A DNA stretch of 64,000 nucleotides from the NCBI GenBank assembly GCA_001695595.3, contig MBPM02000081.1:186001-250000 (forward strand), written 5' to 3'. The translations under genes and the position numbers were made by a program. Below, piece by piece: positions 23,937 through 35,800 of this stretch (the first letter of the stretch is position 1; each line of letters begins with the position of its first letter). This DNA comes from Plasmopara viticola (taxonomy: Eukaryota > Oomycota > Peronosporomycetes > Peronosporales > Peronosporaceae). Below the pieces are notes generated by a model. The model made no database searches and had not been told where the DNA came from. It worked only from the letters and a program-made list of their open reading frames with translations.

Positions 23937-24097
23937 TTTTCGGAAAAGGTTGGGGTGACGCCCTCCTTCCAAGCGCGGGGGCTTAATGCTCGCGCGCTTC
24001 GGGCAGGTGCTCTCGGGCATCTGCAGGTCTCTAACGAGTCTCACCCTCGACGCGACGGTCTCCAGCACCAGGCCAAACCCCCTTCCACGCCCTTAAC

Positions 24098-24280
24098 CGC
24101 GCCAACCGCATCCGGATTGGCTCCTTTAATGTGAATTCTCTAGGTTCGAAGCGCAAGAAGCACGAAACACTCCCCGAAGATCTCCGGCGCTACCGCGTCG
24201 ATATCCTTGGCCTCCGAGAAACCAAGATCTACGATAGAGGTGAGCACCGCATTGATGACTTCCTTCTAACCTTGAAAAAA
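24098..24280 (+). pseudogene. Non-LTR endonuclease N-terminal fragment
   Basis: The frame reads RIRIGSFNVNSLGSK, later YRVDILGLRETKI and GEHRIDDFLL. This is the start of the exonuclease-endonuclease-phosphatase fold of non-LTR elements, with the FNVNSL asparagine block and a DILGLRETKI block in which the usual QET glutamine is replaced by R. The domain is cut off after about 60 residues at the poly(A) run, and its downstream catalytic Asp/His blocks are missing. Confidence 0.75.
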
Positions 24281-24286
24281 AAAAAA

Positions 24287-25068
24287 AAGCCAAGACCGAA
24301 GTCACCGAAATCCGCCGCCACTGCAACCCGTCGGGCGCCACTCGACACGCCCGATCCCGAGAAGAAACCTGGCACCACACTAAGAAGCTCGGAACACTCC
24401 TCGGCGATATTAAAGATCTATCCCGACGCAAGTCCCTGGCCACCCTCGCGCTCCACCGCCTCTGGTCCGTCTGGCTCCGCCCCACGTTCATCTCACCCAA
24501 GACACGCATTCGATTGTACAACACCTACGTTCTACCAATTCTGCTGTACAACTGGGCTCTTACCAAGTCAGAGCTCCACGGCCTCGAGAGTTTCCATCGC
24601 CGCCAGCTTCGCTACGCTCTTGGCTATCGCTACCCCCGACCCATTTCGAATGCAAGACTCTACGACCTCTGTGATGAGCGGCCGCTGAGACTACGACTGA
24701 CACAAGCTCGCTGGCGCCTGTTTGGCCATGTACTTCGCCGCTATCCCGACATTCCAGCTAACCTCCAGATGCGTGCCTACTTCTTCTCCACCGCAGCAAA
24801 ATGGCGCGGACGTCCCCGCACCACGCTCCCCTCGACACTCGACCACAACCTTGTTTCCCGTGGCTCCGGCTTTCGACTCCGGATAGCACAAGACCTCGAA
24901 GTGGTACGTACCCTTGCACAAGACCGAAAGAAATGGAAGACTCATACGACCTCGGTGCTGGATGCACTGCCCGCCGAACGAGACTCGACGTATGCGGACA
25001 CCACTCTATGCCGTGGACTAGCTAGACTGAGCCTAGCACGTGCATACCTTGGCAACGCGATAACGTAA
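24287..25068 (+). CDS. Non-LTR reverse transcriptase C-terminal region
   Basis: This open frame is about 260 aa and in a different frame from the endonuclease fragment. It contains KTRIRLYNTYVLPILLYN (thumb-proximal block), LESFHRRQLRYALGYR, then RWRLFGHVLRRYPDIP and GRPRTTLP with a final DRKKW, the standard order at the C-terminus of non-LTR polyproteins. The palm domain with the YxDD motif is absent. The frame is intact but lacks catalytic function, which fits a non-autonomous element mobilised in trans. Confidence 0.8.
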
Positions 25069-25079
25069 TACATTACATT

Positions 25080-25091
25080 ACTAAAAAGTTC
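25080..25091 (+). repeat. Target-site duplication, 3' copy
   Basis: Exact repeat of the 12 bases at 23925-23936, flanking the non-LTR insertion. Confidence 0.85.
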
Positions 25092-25873
25092 AGCTAGCTC
25101 TTCGAAGTACAAAGCTTTTTAAGAAAAAAAAAAGGCTGGGAGAACTTTATTTGACGAACCTTACATATAACACCAGTTTCCAAACCAAAAAGTTTTTTCG
25201 CTTAGCGAGAAGCCGGCCGAAAATAATGAGCAGGACAACAAAGTCAATAGCACCCGACCAAGATTAACAAATCAACAACCAAATGAGCTTGTCAAGGTGA
25301 GCTTAAATATTTATATTAAATATATACACGCTTCTTAAACCAACCAAAAAACCGATAGTTTTTAAAATTGTTAAGACATCATTACAACATAATTTGTCGT
25401 CTTCCACTTCATTCTCTCTCCCTTGGATCATTTATCTTTCTGCTCGACTCACCCTTACAATGTACCGCGTGACTCGGTTGTTGTACTTGTCTAGCCAAGT
25501 TACGCTGGCGTCTGGTATCAGACACTGACCGATAGTCCAATCATGAGATCTATTTTTGAAAAATTGCTTAGAATCGATTATTTTCACTCTTCTCCACCGG
25601 CACAGAAAATTATGTCGTCGTTATCGCTGCATCTTTTCAAGGAACTCTCTTCAGCATTGTCGATTATATCATGCCACCAGACGCCACACTGTCACTTTCT
25701 AGTGCTGGAAGAGGCTTAGCTTGTCTACGTCTGCAGCTGTTTGGCTGTCGGCCCCAACGAGGAGTACATTAACGTGTAAAATGTGACGCGAATGTAGATA
25801 ACAAAGCGGAAGTTTACCGAAAAAATCAAATTGAGTGTGATGGAGCTTTGCAGACACAACATTTACAGAGTTG

Positions 25874-26635
25874 ATGTACCGCTATAAGATGTGGGTGACA
25901 AATTGTTTTGAAAAGAATTTGAAGGCTGGTCGTGACCGCTCAATTTTCACGAACCCGTCATCGTTCCAGAGGTTTATTCGCAATGACGCACAATGTCAAA
26001 GAGCAGCAGGAAGAAGCAAATTCGAAGCAATTTTATTGGTAGAAATCTGTCCAAATAGTGACCACCATACGCCATCATGTGGTTACAAAAACTCCCTTAG
26101 ATGTTTACATTGTCGTGCAAGTAGAGCGCACGCCCGTCCTGGCTGGTCGCTCTCAGCTTTTTGCACTGCTAGCTTGATTCGAGGACCGCTTGGACGCGCC
26201 TAATTTGACGCCCAACGACGATTAAGACATCTGTGTTCATATACTTTCTGCCAAAAATTAATCTGCTGCGTATTCAGCGCTGGTATGGAATGGTTGGTCA
26301 CTTTGAACTACAAGACCGATACTTTTAAGTTACGCTTGATGCACGTTGTCGAAGTCACGGCCGCTCATCAGACGTTGCCCTTTGCGTACTGATCTATGAA
26401 TGAGGAGTGCGCAGACGATAACCTTTGGGCGTTGCGGCGCAAACAACAAGTCATTGCTTCTTTCTTGATTGTATCAAAGACGTTTGCCATCGATCGTGAA
26501 CAAGCGTTAATGACTGCTATTTCAAGCAGCAAAAAAAACATCATTATGTTGTTGTGCCGATGGCATATATCGTTGCCTGACAAAGAAAGAATTTTGCGAA
26601 CAACGCCGTTTTCAAATTCTAAAACAACACTGTAA
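25874..26635 (+). pseudogene. Mutator-like transposase, copy M2 (broken)
   Basis: Two frames survive. 25871-26203 reads MYRYKMWVTNCFEKNLKAGR and includes CPNSDHHTPSCGYKNSLRCL, with Cys/His spacing that may belong to the N-terminal zinc-binding part. 26396-26635 carries KTFAIDREQALMTAISSS and LCRWHISLPDK, the MULE catalytic-core signature. The part between is out of frame. It is the best preserved transposase of the three MULE copies here but not intact. Confidence 0.7.
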
Positions 26636-26840
26636 CAGCTTTGCGCGATCAGGAACTAAAGTCACGTACAATTCACGGTTGACTAGGATGCAATAATCCT
26701 TCTAACACCTTGCTATAGTGTATCTTGGAGTGACTTGGAAGCAGTGCAAGGACCAATTTATAGCAGGGTTTATTTGCAACAAGCTGCATTTTGGTCACAA
26801 GACAACAGTTAAGTTATGGATAACAATGTGTACGGATGAT

Positions 26841-28590
26841 AACATCCTGCTCGATCTACATGGCTGCCTGAAATTTCGGCAGACTACATGAGATTTTTAC
26901 ACGATGTCTACCTCAGTGTCACATTGATCGATTTTGGTGAATTAATTAGTCCTCATGACCCTAAATTCTTACTTTAGGTGACTTAAATTAGCACCATTAT
27001 GACTGATCCAGCTTCGGACGAAAGTCGAGCAGAACCACACAATAGGCAAAAAAATATACTAGACACAACAAGAAAACATCGCTGGGGCGTCTGATAGTAT
27101 TTGTGGTATACCTTACTAGTCCCATTGAACGCCCATGCGTACTAACATCGCGAGGGGTCTATGTGACTCTCTCATCATTTAGTGAAGTGGGCACCTATCA
27201 ACGTCAAAGGACTTACTGCGTGCATCCAAACAGCAAAAACTTCCTGAGAATGGGCGTTGGAGTAGGTATCGCTGCACGGTTTGGCTTATTGTAAGCGTGA
27301 TCCAATTTCCAACTTTTGCTAGGTTTTGGAGCAGTAAGCGAGTGATGAGTGTGGAGGTTTCAACCCCGCATAACGCCATCTTTTGTGTGATTAAGAAGCT
27401 TTAAAGGTATACTTTGGCTGCTTTAGACTGCTGGTATAGGTCACGAAGACCTATAAATATTGTGCCAACATTGACAAGCGGGTAATTGCAACAACAACAA
27501 ATGAAGTCCTTGGCTGCTTGTACGCAGCTAAGCCGTAGTAGCCTGACTTATGCTACGTGCTCGAAGAGTTCAAAGAAACAGCAAGCTTTCTACTTAAGCC
27601 TCCCAAAGACTCTGTCTAATAAAGCATTAAATGGTGCTGAACAAACCAGCTTCAGAATGCTTTTGATAGCGTCAAGGTGAGCTCTAATAGACACCAGTTC
27701 TGGCTCTGTCAGACAAAACAAAGATGAATCACTCCGATTTGACTATGCAATCGATTTTGCGATATTGAAACTCGGAGAGGTCATCAGACTCTTATCCAGA
27801 CAGAGTAAACCCGCCAAACGAAACTGAGCTGTAATCATTCTAAGTTCTGCTAGGACTACACGTCGCTACGATGATAATGCGCTCCACAAGCTTCGAAGAA
27901 TGGTAAGATGGTTGTTTTTTCTCGTAACAATTTTTTTGATTTTGATTATTTTGAAAAAACAACTTCCTCCGATGTTCAACACCAATGTCAACTTCAAAAC
28001 AATTGGCGTGATTTCTCACTTAATTTCGACATGATTAGTTAGCAATGCCGAAGTTAAGTGACGGACCCCTCGACAATTATTGTAATCCCATCGCTTTGAG
28101 CGATTATACGTTAATGTTCTCGATACAGATAATCTGGCATATCTAATTCGAGTCCTCAATTCCAATGAGAAAGACCTAAAGTATGAAATACTTTCCGAGA
28201 CACATGGTACTTCGTTTGGACCGATCAAAAAAAAAAAGATTTTCATTACATAATAATGAACCCACGTGGACGAGTGGGTGGCCACCGAAGGCAAGAATTA
28301 TGATGACATACTATGTGAGGACCCGCGAGATCTGCCAGAGGCTCGGAATAACCGTTGACATATCTGCTCCTTTTCAAAGCCTGCTACCGGTTGGAGTTTA
28401 AAATACCTTTTTTTCGAGCTGCCTGTTAACAATGCATAGTAGTACCTGATCAAGATGTTACATCTGGCACCTGCTGTACAGCTGATACACCAGAAGAAAA
28501 AATATTTTTTGACACAGTATAACAATTTGCTGAATAGAGGCTTGCGGTATTCTGCTGCCCTTTTGCAAATGTTGTTATAATTATTGAAAA
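26841..28590. other. Degenerate region with gypsy debris
   Basis: 26890-27020 resembles 8380-8490. 28140-28215 (DLKYEILSETHGTS in the plus frame) is related to minus-strand 13160-13240 (LKYEILLETHCTSS). This pairing suggests another decayed coding repeat of unknown family. No gene is supported. Confidence 0.3.
27630..27790 (+). pseudogene. Ty3/gypsy RNase H-region relic
   Basis: Frames read NQLQNAFDSVK, then VLALSDKTK, then RFDYAIDFAI. They match the xxQxAFxxLK...PVLALPDxxKPF...DASDFAI order with two frameshifts. Short and inactive. Confidence 0.5.
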
Positions 28591-30900
28591 ATCTAGTTGA
28601 TGATCTTAACACAAGACAAATTTTAAAACAGGTGGTACGACAAACAGGGTTAGGCATGTGCCCGAAGCGTATGTGAGCTATGGCATCACATTTAAGTATC
28701 GGTGGTTAATTTGCACTCAGCAATTCACGCATATCTAGCTGCATACCTTTTTGTTTTATCAAAGTGAGACATCCTAGAGCTCTGGTACTTTTCGAAGTGC
28801 GCAGATATGTAGACAAGAAGCTGGATTGTTTTTATCGCAAAGCTAATATCTAAAATCGGTTTCTGTACATGGACGCTCGTCTGACTTCGCGAAATGCCGA
28901 CTGAACGTAGTTTCTTGACAAGGAACGCAATTTTTTTGCCCGAGACAAACCAAATGTAAAGATGGAAGGGTAAGTTCAGGGGTAAGGTACTAAATTCTTA
29001 ACAAAAATCGGTATCTATGAAAACATTGAAACACTCTTTTATCGGATGCGTCAGCGTACACCAACGATATTTTAAAAGTTCGTCGGCACATCCAGCACTT
29101 ATGTAAAGGATCATAGCAAGCATTCCAACTCTCGAACCTGCGAGCCGAATCCGAGTCCGAGGTTCCCAAGTCCTCTAAAAGCGTTTCTTATGAACTCGAC
29201 CAAGCTGATTAGGCAATGACAGGTGGTCATATGGCGTCAAATAGTGTTTCTAATCAGATGATGAGGCTGCTAGGTCGAGTACGTATAAGTTTGTGCGCAA
29301 TGAGCTGCCAAACATCCCTGGACTTCATTGTAAAGGAGAGCGACTTCTCAATGCTGTTTAAATACCTCGCTAGGACGTCGACTTCAATGGTCAACGCAAC
29401 ACATTTTCTCTTAAATGGTCTTACTTACCCGGGATTTCCCCGATGGCACCGTGGTCTCACCGCCAGGCCCCCCCCAGATCGATCTCGAGCGGTTGCATTC
29501 GACCACAAACAGGAGCTGCCAGTTCTCGTGAATCAGGGACAAGTCAGACATACTGCGCATTCTCCGACAATTTTCTACTGCCAAAGGCAGCGCATCTACG
29601 TGGAGTACTTTGTCAGGCACAGACAATTTTACGAGCACTAAGAGTTCTTGTGAAGTTGCGCTATTATTGTGCGGTACAGAGCTAAAGGACGCCATTGGAT
29701 CGGCTTCTGGAATACTGTTTGAAGGGCGCCATGATCTGAACTTGTATCAGCAAGCGCTATGCGGACTTCGGATTGCAAGTTGCGGAATGGTAGTAGCACC
29801 CATACACGCGCTCGAGATTATACTTCCCCGCTCTCGGCTTTGCATTAATCTAAAAGTGAGCGCCTTGGAAATGAGTTGTCAACGATTTACTCAGTGAGCC
29901 AATCGCACAGTAAGTTAACGAGCTAATTTACTTTCGTCCAATACCAATGCGGCTAGGTGCTAGTTTGTAGCTCCCTATAGATTCATCAGATATAAGGATA
30001 TGTTCGTTATAGTAATAGCGGTGCAATCCCCCCTTGTCGACTAATTTCTTACGACGTCTACTTAAATGATTAAGCGAGAATTGATGCAGTGCCAAAGCAT
30101 GCGCATAGCCGCGGTGAGGTCGCGCAGGAGCAATGGCTCGTTTAAGACCATCTTTAATGTACATACCACACGAAAAGTGTCGCGCTGCGCAGAGCAGCTT
30201 ATTATACTGCTCAGCGATTTGATCAGCATCGGCCGGAAAAAAACTGACTCCTTTTCCTCTTGGACACATAGTCTAGCTAGTGAGTGAATTGGTCACAAGA
30301 CAGCGACTCACATTGATACTTAGCCGCGGTCCAGCCTTTAAGCGGTTGCCTATTACGGTGGTGACATCAGTCGTCGCACCTACCCATGAATGTACAGTAG
30401 GTTGTCTTTCTCCTTTGACTTCAACCTCTCTCTTCGATCGGATTTCTTTCTAAACAACTCCTATGCGCAATGTCATCCATGACTCAATTACCGTGCTTGT
30501 CTACTCAATGTACAAAACGACTTGTTCCGCCATATTGGCTTCCACAATTCTCTATATCACAGGATCTAATCTCGAGAAACAGCTGAAAGCAATATCATAC
30601 GCTCTTCACCACTCGCAGAGTGCGTTAAGTCGTCTTGTTGGCCACAAATTTCTCAAGGAGGTGTCTGAGGCAACGTCTGGATGACAAAGGGGAAGCTCCA
30701 TTTTAGTATGGAACTACTATATTTACAGAGTGGATATCCCGATATATAATGTGAGCAACTTATTTTTTCTAACCGGAATATACAATATCGCGATTTCGCC
30801 ACTCAAATTTCCTCAGATCTTCCGTTATAGTTGTGGCCTTTATGTGAGATGTGCAGCAGCTTGTTTAGTAATCCTACTTACTGACTGCCATACTCCATCC
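28590..30900 (+). mobile_element. Mutator-like element copy M3 (highly degenerate, split)
   Basis: Patches align with copy M1: 28650-28830 with 10270-10450, 30400-30540 with 10710-10850 (TGACTTCA, CTCTCT, GATCG/GGATT...ACTCA) and 30720-30790 with 11160-11230 (ATTTACAGAGT, ATGTGxG). About 1.3 kb between roughly 29070 and 30380 has no match in the other copies, apart from an ATSQE-repeat fragment near 29640-29700, so this copy also carries an insertion. Confidence 0.5.
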
Positions 30901-31870
30901 GTGAGATGTTAAAGATTGTACTTGTCTTGTCCACGGCGCGCGAGCTTGCCGGAATTACGCTATCTCTGAAACCATGAAATGGAAACGCAAACGATTCGCT
31001 CATACATGACGCTCGTGCTTTTGGAATGAATGTCATGATGTGGTCAATGGACGGGTTTACAGCTTTTAATCAGCGCGCAACAAAAAATGAAGGCATTCTG
31101 CTGCTAGATTAATTACGTTTATTTGATAAAGACTTTTCTATACTGGACATATGCCAAGTGGTCACGTGACAAAAAAAACGATAGACTAAAGCGAGGGTCT
31201 TGTTTAAGTATATTAAAGGTTTCTTGGTCTTTAATCTTCATGTTGGCTTTGTGTGCTTCTCGCGTCACTCAGTCACATGTCTATTACCAGCATCGGTCAA
31301 GTATAGAGCAACGATCGGCGTTGGAACTACCTATTTCTGCTCACTGATTTAATTGGCACAGGATACTATTAATGTCAATCGAGGAGAATAGCACGAAACA
31401 TTGGCAAGGAGACAAGAGGTAGTGAGCTCGTGGACGCGATTGAAGCTACAGTAGTGCTACACATAAATTGTGACCTGCATTTACCCATGTTGTACGCAAA
31501 TAATTACCAGCAATATGCCTCCAGTGCTTTGAATACGAAAAGTAGTAAGCTATTGTGACATGTCAGCTCGTTCAAGCCAGAGAAGAGCAAGTGGAGTAGC
31601 ATTATCGGTTCGGAGGTTCGAGCCAAAAAATGACAACGACATTAAAAAGAATTCTTTCTTTGGATTAGTCTTTTTATTATCTGACCTCGCTTAAGTAGCG
31701 CACAGTGTTTAAATTTCGATTGTAGTACTCATTGAGAAAGCACGAGATGAGTGGGCGCTGGACTGCGAAGATACAAAATAGCATGCAAGCACGAAAGTTG
31801 TTGTGGGTTCCGAAATCACCACATTGTTCGGTCGTCCTATTGAAAGTGTCTCCTTCGCGCCTCGTCTTTA

Positions 31871-33222
31871 CTAAGAGCTTCGAGGTCGCTTTTCTCTTGC
31901 GTGATCAATCGACTCGATCACGTAAAAACGCTTTTTTCCTGATTCTGGATTTGGCACATCGTGAGGCGATAGATCGGTGCGTTGCTTGCCGGGTTGACGT
32001 CGTGAAGGTATGATTGGGTGCTCTTTTTTTACAAACTCTTCGATTATCTTGTGTACGGCTGCTACAAGTTCTTCTTCTGGGCCATACTTTGACAGGACAT
32101 CATCCACTTCTTCCTTAAGCTTTCCATTCCTTCTAGTTTTTGTCCTGTCATTCATCTCTTCACATAACGTAGCAAAAAGTTGATTGCGGGGAGTGGCGTT
32201 TGTTTCTTCACTATTAAATTTCACATCGCGAAACGATGCCGTGATTTTGTCGCTGTTGACCATAAAAAACTCGAAAAAATCACGATACATGGCCCGCCAC
32301 CTTGCGAGACTTGCGTGCCACACGAACGGACGTGATATCTCTTGTAACATTTCCGGAGAGAGGTGTAGAGCCATCAGTGACCTTAGAGACGACATCAAAG
32401 TCGTTCCTAATTTCTCCTCTAAAAAGTGCAAGTCCAGTGCTTTAATCGATCGAAAGTAATTAGAATGCATCTGCGATACGCGTAACGGAGCAACTGCTGC
32501 CTCGATGTACAGGGTCAGCATTGCTTTCGTCTCTTCTTTTGTCGGGCCAATCCCGGAGGTTTTGTCATCTGATGTTCGAGATACAAAGGGTACACCTTGT
32601 CGACAACAGGCGTAAGTAGCTCATTGCGAGCCTTTCTGCCACTATACGTCCCTTTTGAAGCTGTCGTTTTTTTAATTTGATTTTCGACAAGTGGTTTTGA
32701 GGTCATGACTTTACGGCCCATGACCAAACTCGCTTGCGTCTTTGCCGTGCGCTGATTGCTCGTCCGACTCCTAGGTACTGCGGGATCACTGGCGGTTGAC
32801 GTAAATGCGTGATTTCTTGGTGGAATGTTCGATGCCTCTGACAAAAGCGCTGATGTTTCGCTCGGTGGAAAATTGAGATCAAATCGAGGACGTACAACTT
32901 CTTCAGGAAACGCGTTTAAGTCCAAAATTTCACGTACAGCGCGCCTCGAAACACCAATAGCCCCGCTTGGATCAGTGATGCCATGCACAGCACTCGTCAT
33001 GGCATTTCTTATCGTACGACTTTCATCAGCCGTGGTAAGCGCCAAGTCGGCGCGTTGCTCACGGCTGCCCCGAAGAAACCTTCTAGAAGACGACTTAGTA
33101 TTCACTTTATCAGATGTCGTTACAACATGGTGCGACACTTGTTGAGGATCGATTTGATTAAACTCGGCAGCTGTCTGGCTGCTGGCCGCAAGGAGAAGTG
33201 CCGTCGCCAGTGTGCCGCGCAT
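31871..33222 (-). pseudogene. RxLR-type effector, family 1 (C), single frameshift
   Basis: Two overlapping frames together cover the whole family-1 layout. 32515-33222 encodes the start: MRGT signal peptide, canonical RFLR at residues 48-51, DESR at 66-69, and intact DLNAFP at 101-106 (32905-32922) and DLNFPP at 115-120 (32863-32880). 31871-32521 encodes the C-terminal domain with ARWRAMYRDFFEF and a REKRPRSS tail. Compared with paralogs, one base appears to be missing near 32545-32552, in the segment before the conserved PTKEET block. Everything else looks undamaged, so this is either a very young pseudogene or an assembly error. If real, the first frame would give a truncated secreted protein with both DLNxxP motifs but no WY-like domain. 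Confidence 0.85.
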
Positions 33223-33289
33223 GGAGTGGAAGCGTACACCACGAATCCCGCGGTATGTTTATCGGTACAAGACTTAATGATTCTAGAGC

Positions 33290-33297
33290 TACCGGTA
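33290..33297 (-). promoter_or_regulatory. TACCGGTA upstream of effector C
   Basis: An exact palindrome lies about 70 bp before the ATG at 33222. A weaker TATCGGTA lies at 33260-33267. The non-LTR copy N2 starts only a few bases further upstream. Confidence 0.4.
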
Positions 33298-33307
33298 CAT
33301 TGCTGGT

Positions 33308-34457
33308 AATGTAATGTAATGTATTACGTTATCGCGTTGCCAAGTTATGCACGTGCTAGGCTCAGTCTGGCTAGTCCACGGCATAGAGTGGTGTCCGCAT
33401 ACGTCGGGTCTCGTTCGGCGGGCAGTGCATCCAGCACCGAGTTCAAATGGGTCTTCCATTTCTTTCGGTCTTGTGCAAGGGTACGTACCACTTCGAGGTC
33501 TTGTGCTATCCGGAGTCGAAAGCCGGAGCCACGGGAAACAAGGTTGTGGTCGAGTGTTGAGGGGAGCGTGGTGCGGGGACGTCCGCGCCATTTTGCCGCG
33601 GTGGAGAAGAAGTAGGCACGCATCTGGAGGTTAGCTGGAATGTCGGGATTGCGGCGAAGTACATGGCCAAACAGGCGCCAGCGAGCTTGTGTCAGTCGTA
33701 GTCTCAGCGGCCGCTCACCACAGAGGTCGTAGAGTCTTGCATTCGAAATGTGTCGGGGGTAGCGATAGCCAAGAGCGTAGCGAAGCTGGCGGCGATGGAA
33801 ACTCTCGAGGCCGTGGAGCTCTGACTTGGTAAGAGCCCAGGTGGCGCAGTTGTACAGCAGAATTAGTAGAACGTAGGTGTTGTACAGTCGAATGCGGGTC
33901 TTGGGTGAGATGAGCGTGGGGCGGAGCCAGACGGACCAGAGGCGGTGGAGCGCGAAAGTGGCCAGGGACTTGCGTCGGGATAGATCTTCAATATCGCCGA
34001 GGAGTGTTCCGAGCTTCTTAGTGTGGCGCCAGGTTTCTTCTCGGGATCGGGCGTGTCGAGTGGCGCCCGACAGGTTGCAGTGGCGGCGGATTTCGGTGAC
34101 TTCGGTCTTGGCTTCGTTTTTTTTTTTTTAATAGGGTTAGAAGGAAATCATCAATACGATGCTCACCTCTATCGTAGATCTTGGTTTCTCGGGGGCCACG
34201 GATATCGACGCGGTAGCGCCAGAGATCTTCGGGGAGTGTTTCGAACCTAGAGAATTCACATTAAAGAAGCCAATCCGGATGCGGTTGGCGCGGTAAAGGG
34301 CGTGGAAGGGGGTTTGGCCTGGTGCTGGAGACCGTCGCGTCGAGGGTGAGACTCGTTAAAGACCTGCAGATGCCCGAGAGCACCTACCCGAAGCGCGCGA
34401 GCATTTAGCCCCCGCGCTTGGAAGGAGGGCGTCACCCCAACCTTTTCCGAAAAATTG
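33308..34457 (-). mobile_element. Internally deleted non-LTR retrotransposon, copy N2
   Basis: Reverse-complement copy of N1 with the same 5' head (CGGAAAAGGTTGGGG at the 34.4-kb end) and the same tail (AACGTAATACATTACATTAC at the 33.3-kb end). It is flanked by a 7-bp direct repeat, TGCTGGT on the plus strand, at 33301-33307 and 34458-34464. It has the same endonuclease/RT fusion through an A-rich joint (T run near 34120-34130), so N1 and N2 come from one deleted source copy. A short deletion in the endonuclease part distinguishes N2. Frames at 33345-33623 (minus) keep the KWRGRPRTTLP region. Confidence 0.8.
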
Positions 34458-34464
34458 TGCTGGT

Positions 34465-34649
34465 GCAAATATATTAGCACAATTGTACCAGTACGTCGTA
34501 CATAAAAGCAATATTTTTTACCATTTATTTTAACTCTGCTCTACGAATGTTGTGATTTGGATAGATGACATCGTCGGCAGCGACATGGTCGATTGCGACA
34601 ACTTATGGCTTTGCTTAACCTCAGTATAGATCCGACTTCTCGAATAAGA
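34465..34649. other. Short interval without gene
   Basis: Nothing recognisable between the non-LTR copy and the next repeat. Confidence 0.3.
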
Positions 34650-35800
34650 ATCTGAGTAGTGTACCGCTAATACTCTGTCTATCATTTTGGCGGGGACATC
34701 TCACTACATGCATTAGCGATCTAAGCCGAAATTATATTGACAGATAATAGACGAAATTGAACTTTTATGGGGATCGTCTTGACCAAATCGCGTTTCAAAG
34801 CCCCCCACATGCACGAGCTAGCAATTGGAAATTACACGAAGCTGCAAATACTTATTGCACATGATAATTACACCTGAACGGCTATTGTCAATTGGGCGCT
34901 AAGAGTAATTAGCCCAATATTTGTGACATATTAATGCTCCTATCGCTATTTTGTTTCACTGTAACATGAAAATGGCTAAGTAATATGAAGCATACGGCCC
35001 AATGCATCAGTGTCTCGCATCATGTCATATATGTGGCTTTTACACTTGATGCGGCGGGCGGCCTATGACAGTGTCCCACAACATCTCACCCCAGGCATGC
35101 AGGAGAATAACCGATCTTCGTTGAGAAACTATCTCTGGTGTTGTGGGACCAAAGTGTGTTCTCTAGTTCCTGCTACGCGAGAAGACTATTTTTGCAATTA
35201 ATACTTCAAATGTTTTGGTATCTAACGAAGTACCTCAGTATGCAAACTGGAATACATACCGATATAGATCCTGTCGTGCACCAAAAGCCACCACGGAAAT
35301 TTACGGAGAGATTGCCCTTCAAGGCACAATTTTGGCTCAATATAGCTGTCCGATCGATCTCTCATCAAACTTCTGATTACATTTAGAAAAAGATCGATAA
35401 GTGCTAACCAGCACTTTCCAATTTTATATAGAAATTTGATTTGACCATAAGGATGGCTAAATGTTCCGTGAAGAGGGCTGACAAACGGCCGCAATCGAAT
35501 GGTTACGAGCCAATTTTCACTCCACTGTGGTGGAAAACTTACACTTACTCTTCTTTTCTCCTCTGAAGCTCCGAGACACATCCGCCTTCAGGAGATGAAA
35601 ATGAGGAAGGGTTCTCAGCCAAACATTCTCCCCCTTTTTTACTGTAAAAGCTGCAAAAAAGCCCTAGACCAGCGACTATGGTGTCTAGCGCCTTCTTTGC
35701 CCAAAAAAAATATCCAAAAAGATATATAGTTGACCTCAAGCTTGCTGGCCGTGCAAAGTACCTCTAAGCAAAGACAGGGAAGTCCATGGCGTTTCTTAGG
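34650..35800 (+). repeat. Degenerate repeat, second copy of 4420-6000
   Basis: Collinear patches are listed at 4420-6000. Plus-strand frames downstream (about 35845-36000, reading VVKYDNPRKNTRVNLRTEV) look protein-like, but no frame is preserved across both copies and no family is recognised. Confidence 0.45.

Larger units (their letters stand above)
23937..25079 (+). mobile_element. Internally deleted non-LTR retrotransposon, copy N1
   Basis: The element begins TTTTCGGAAAAGGTTGGGG and ends AACGTAATACATTACATT, a short tandem (ATTAC-type) tail instead of poly(A). It is bounded by perfect 12-bp direct repeats and inserted into MULE copy M2; the paralogous site in M1 (10400-10430) is empty. The reading frames are the beginning of an endonuclease domain fused through an internal run of 14 A (24275-24288) to the C-terminal third of a reverse transcriptase ORF. 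The core RT domain is absent, so the copy is non-autonomous. Copies at 33308-34457 and 49248-49579 share both ends. Confidence 0.85.
23541..26840 (+). mobile_element. Mutator-like element copy M2
   Basis: Collinear with copy M1 (10024-11470 plus 14921-15590) and partly with M3. It is continuous across the point where M1 is split, but carries a 1143-bp non-LTR insertion at 23937-25079. Terminal inverted repeats could not be defined by eye. The boundaries given are the limits of similarity to M1. Confidence 0.65.

Noticed and set aside
24131..24688. A single 185-aa protein spanning the non-LTR element
   Set aside because: After the A run this frame leaves the true RT frame; the second half (PRPKSPKSAATATRR) is an out-of-frame artefact.
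29216..29641. 141-aa plus-strand ORF
   Set aside because: Lies in the unmatched part of MULE copy M3, with competing frames on both strands and an ATSQE-repeat fragment nearby; likely chance.
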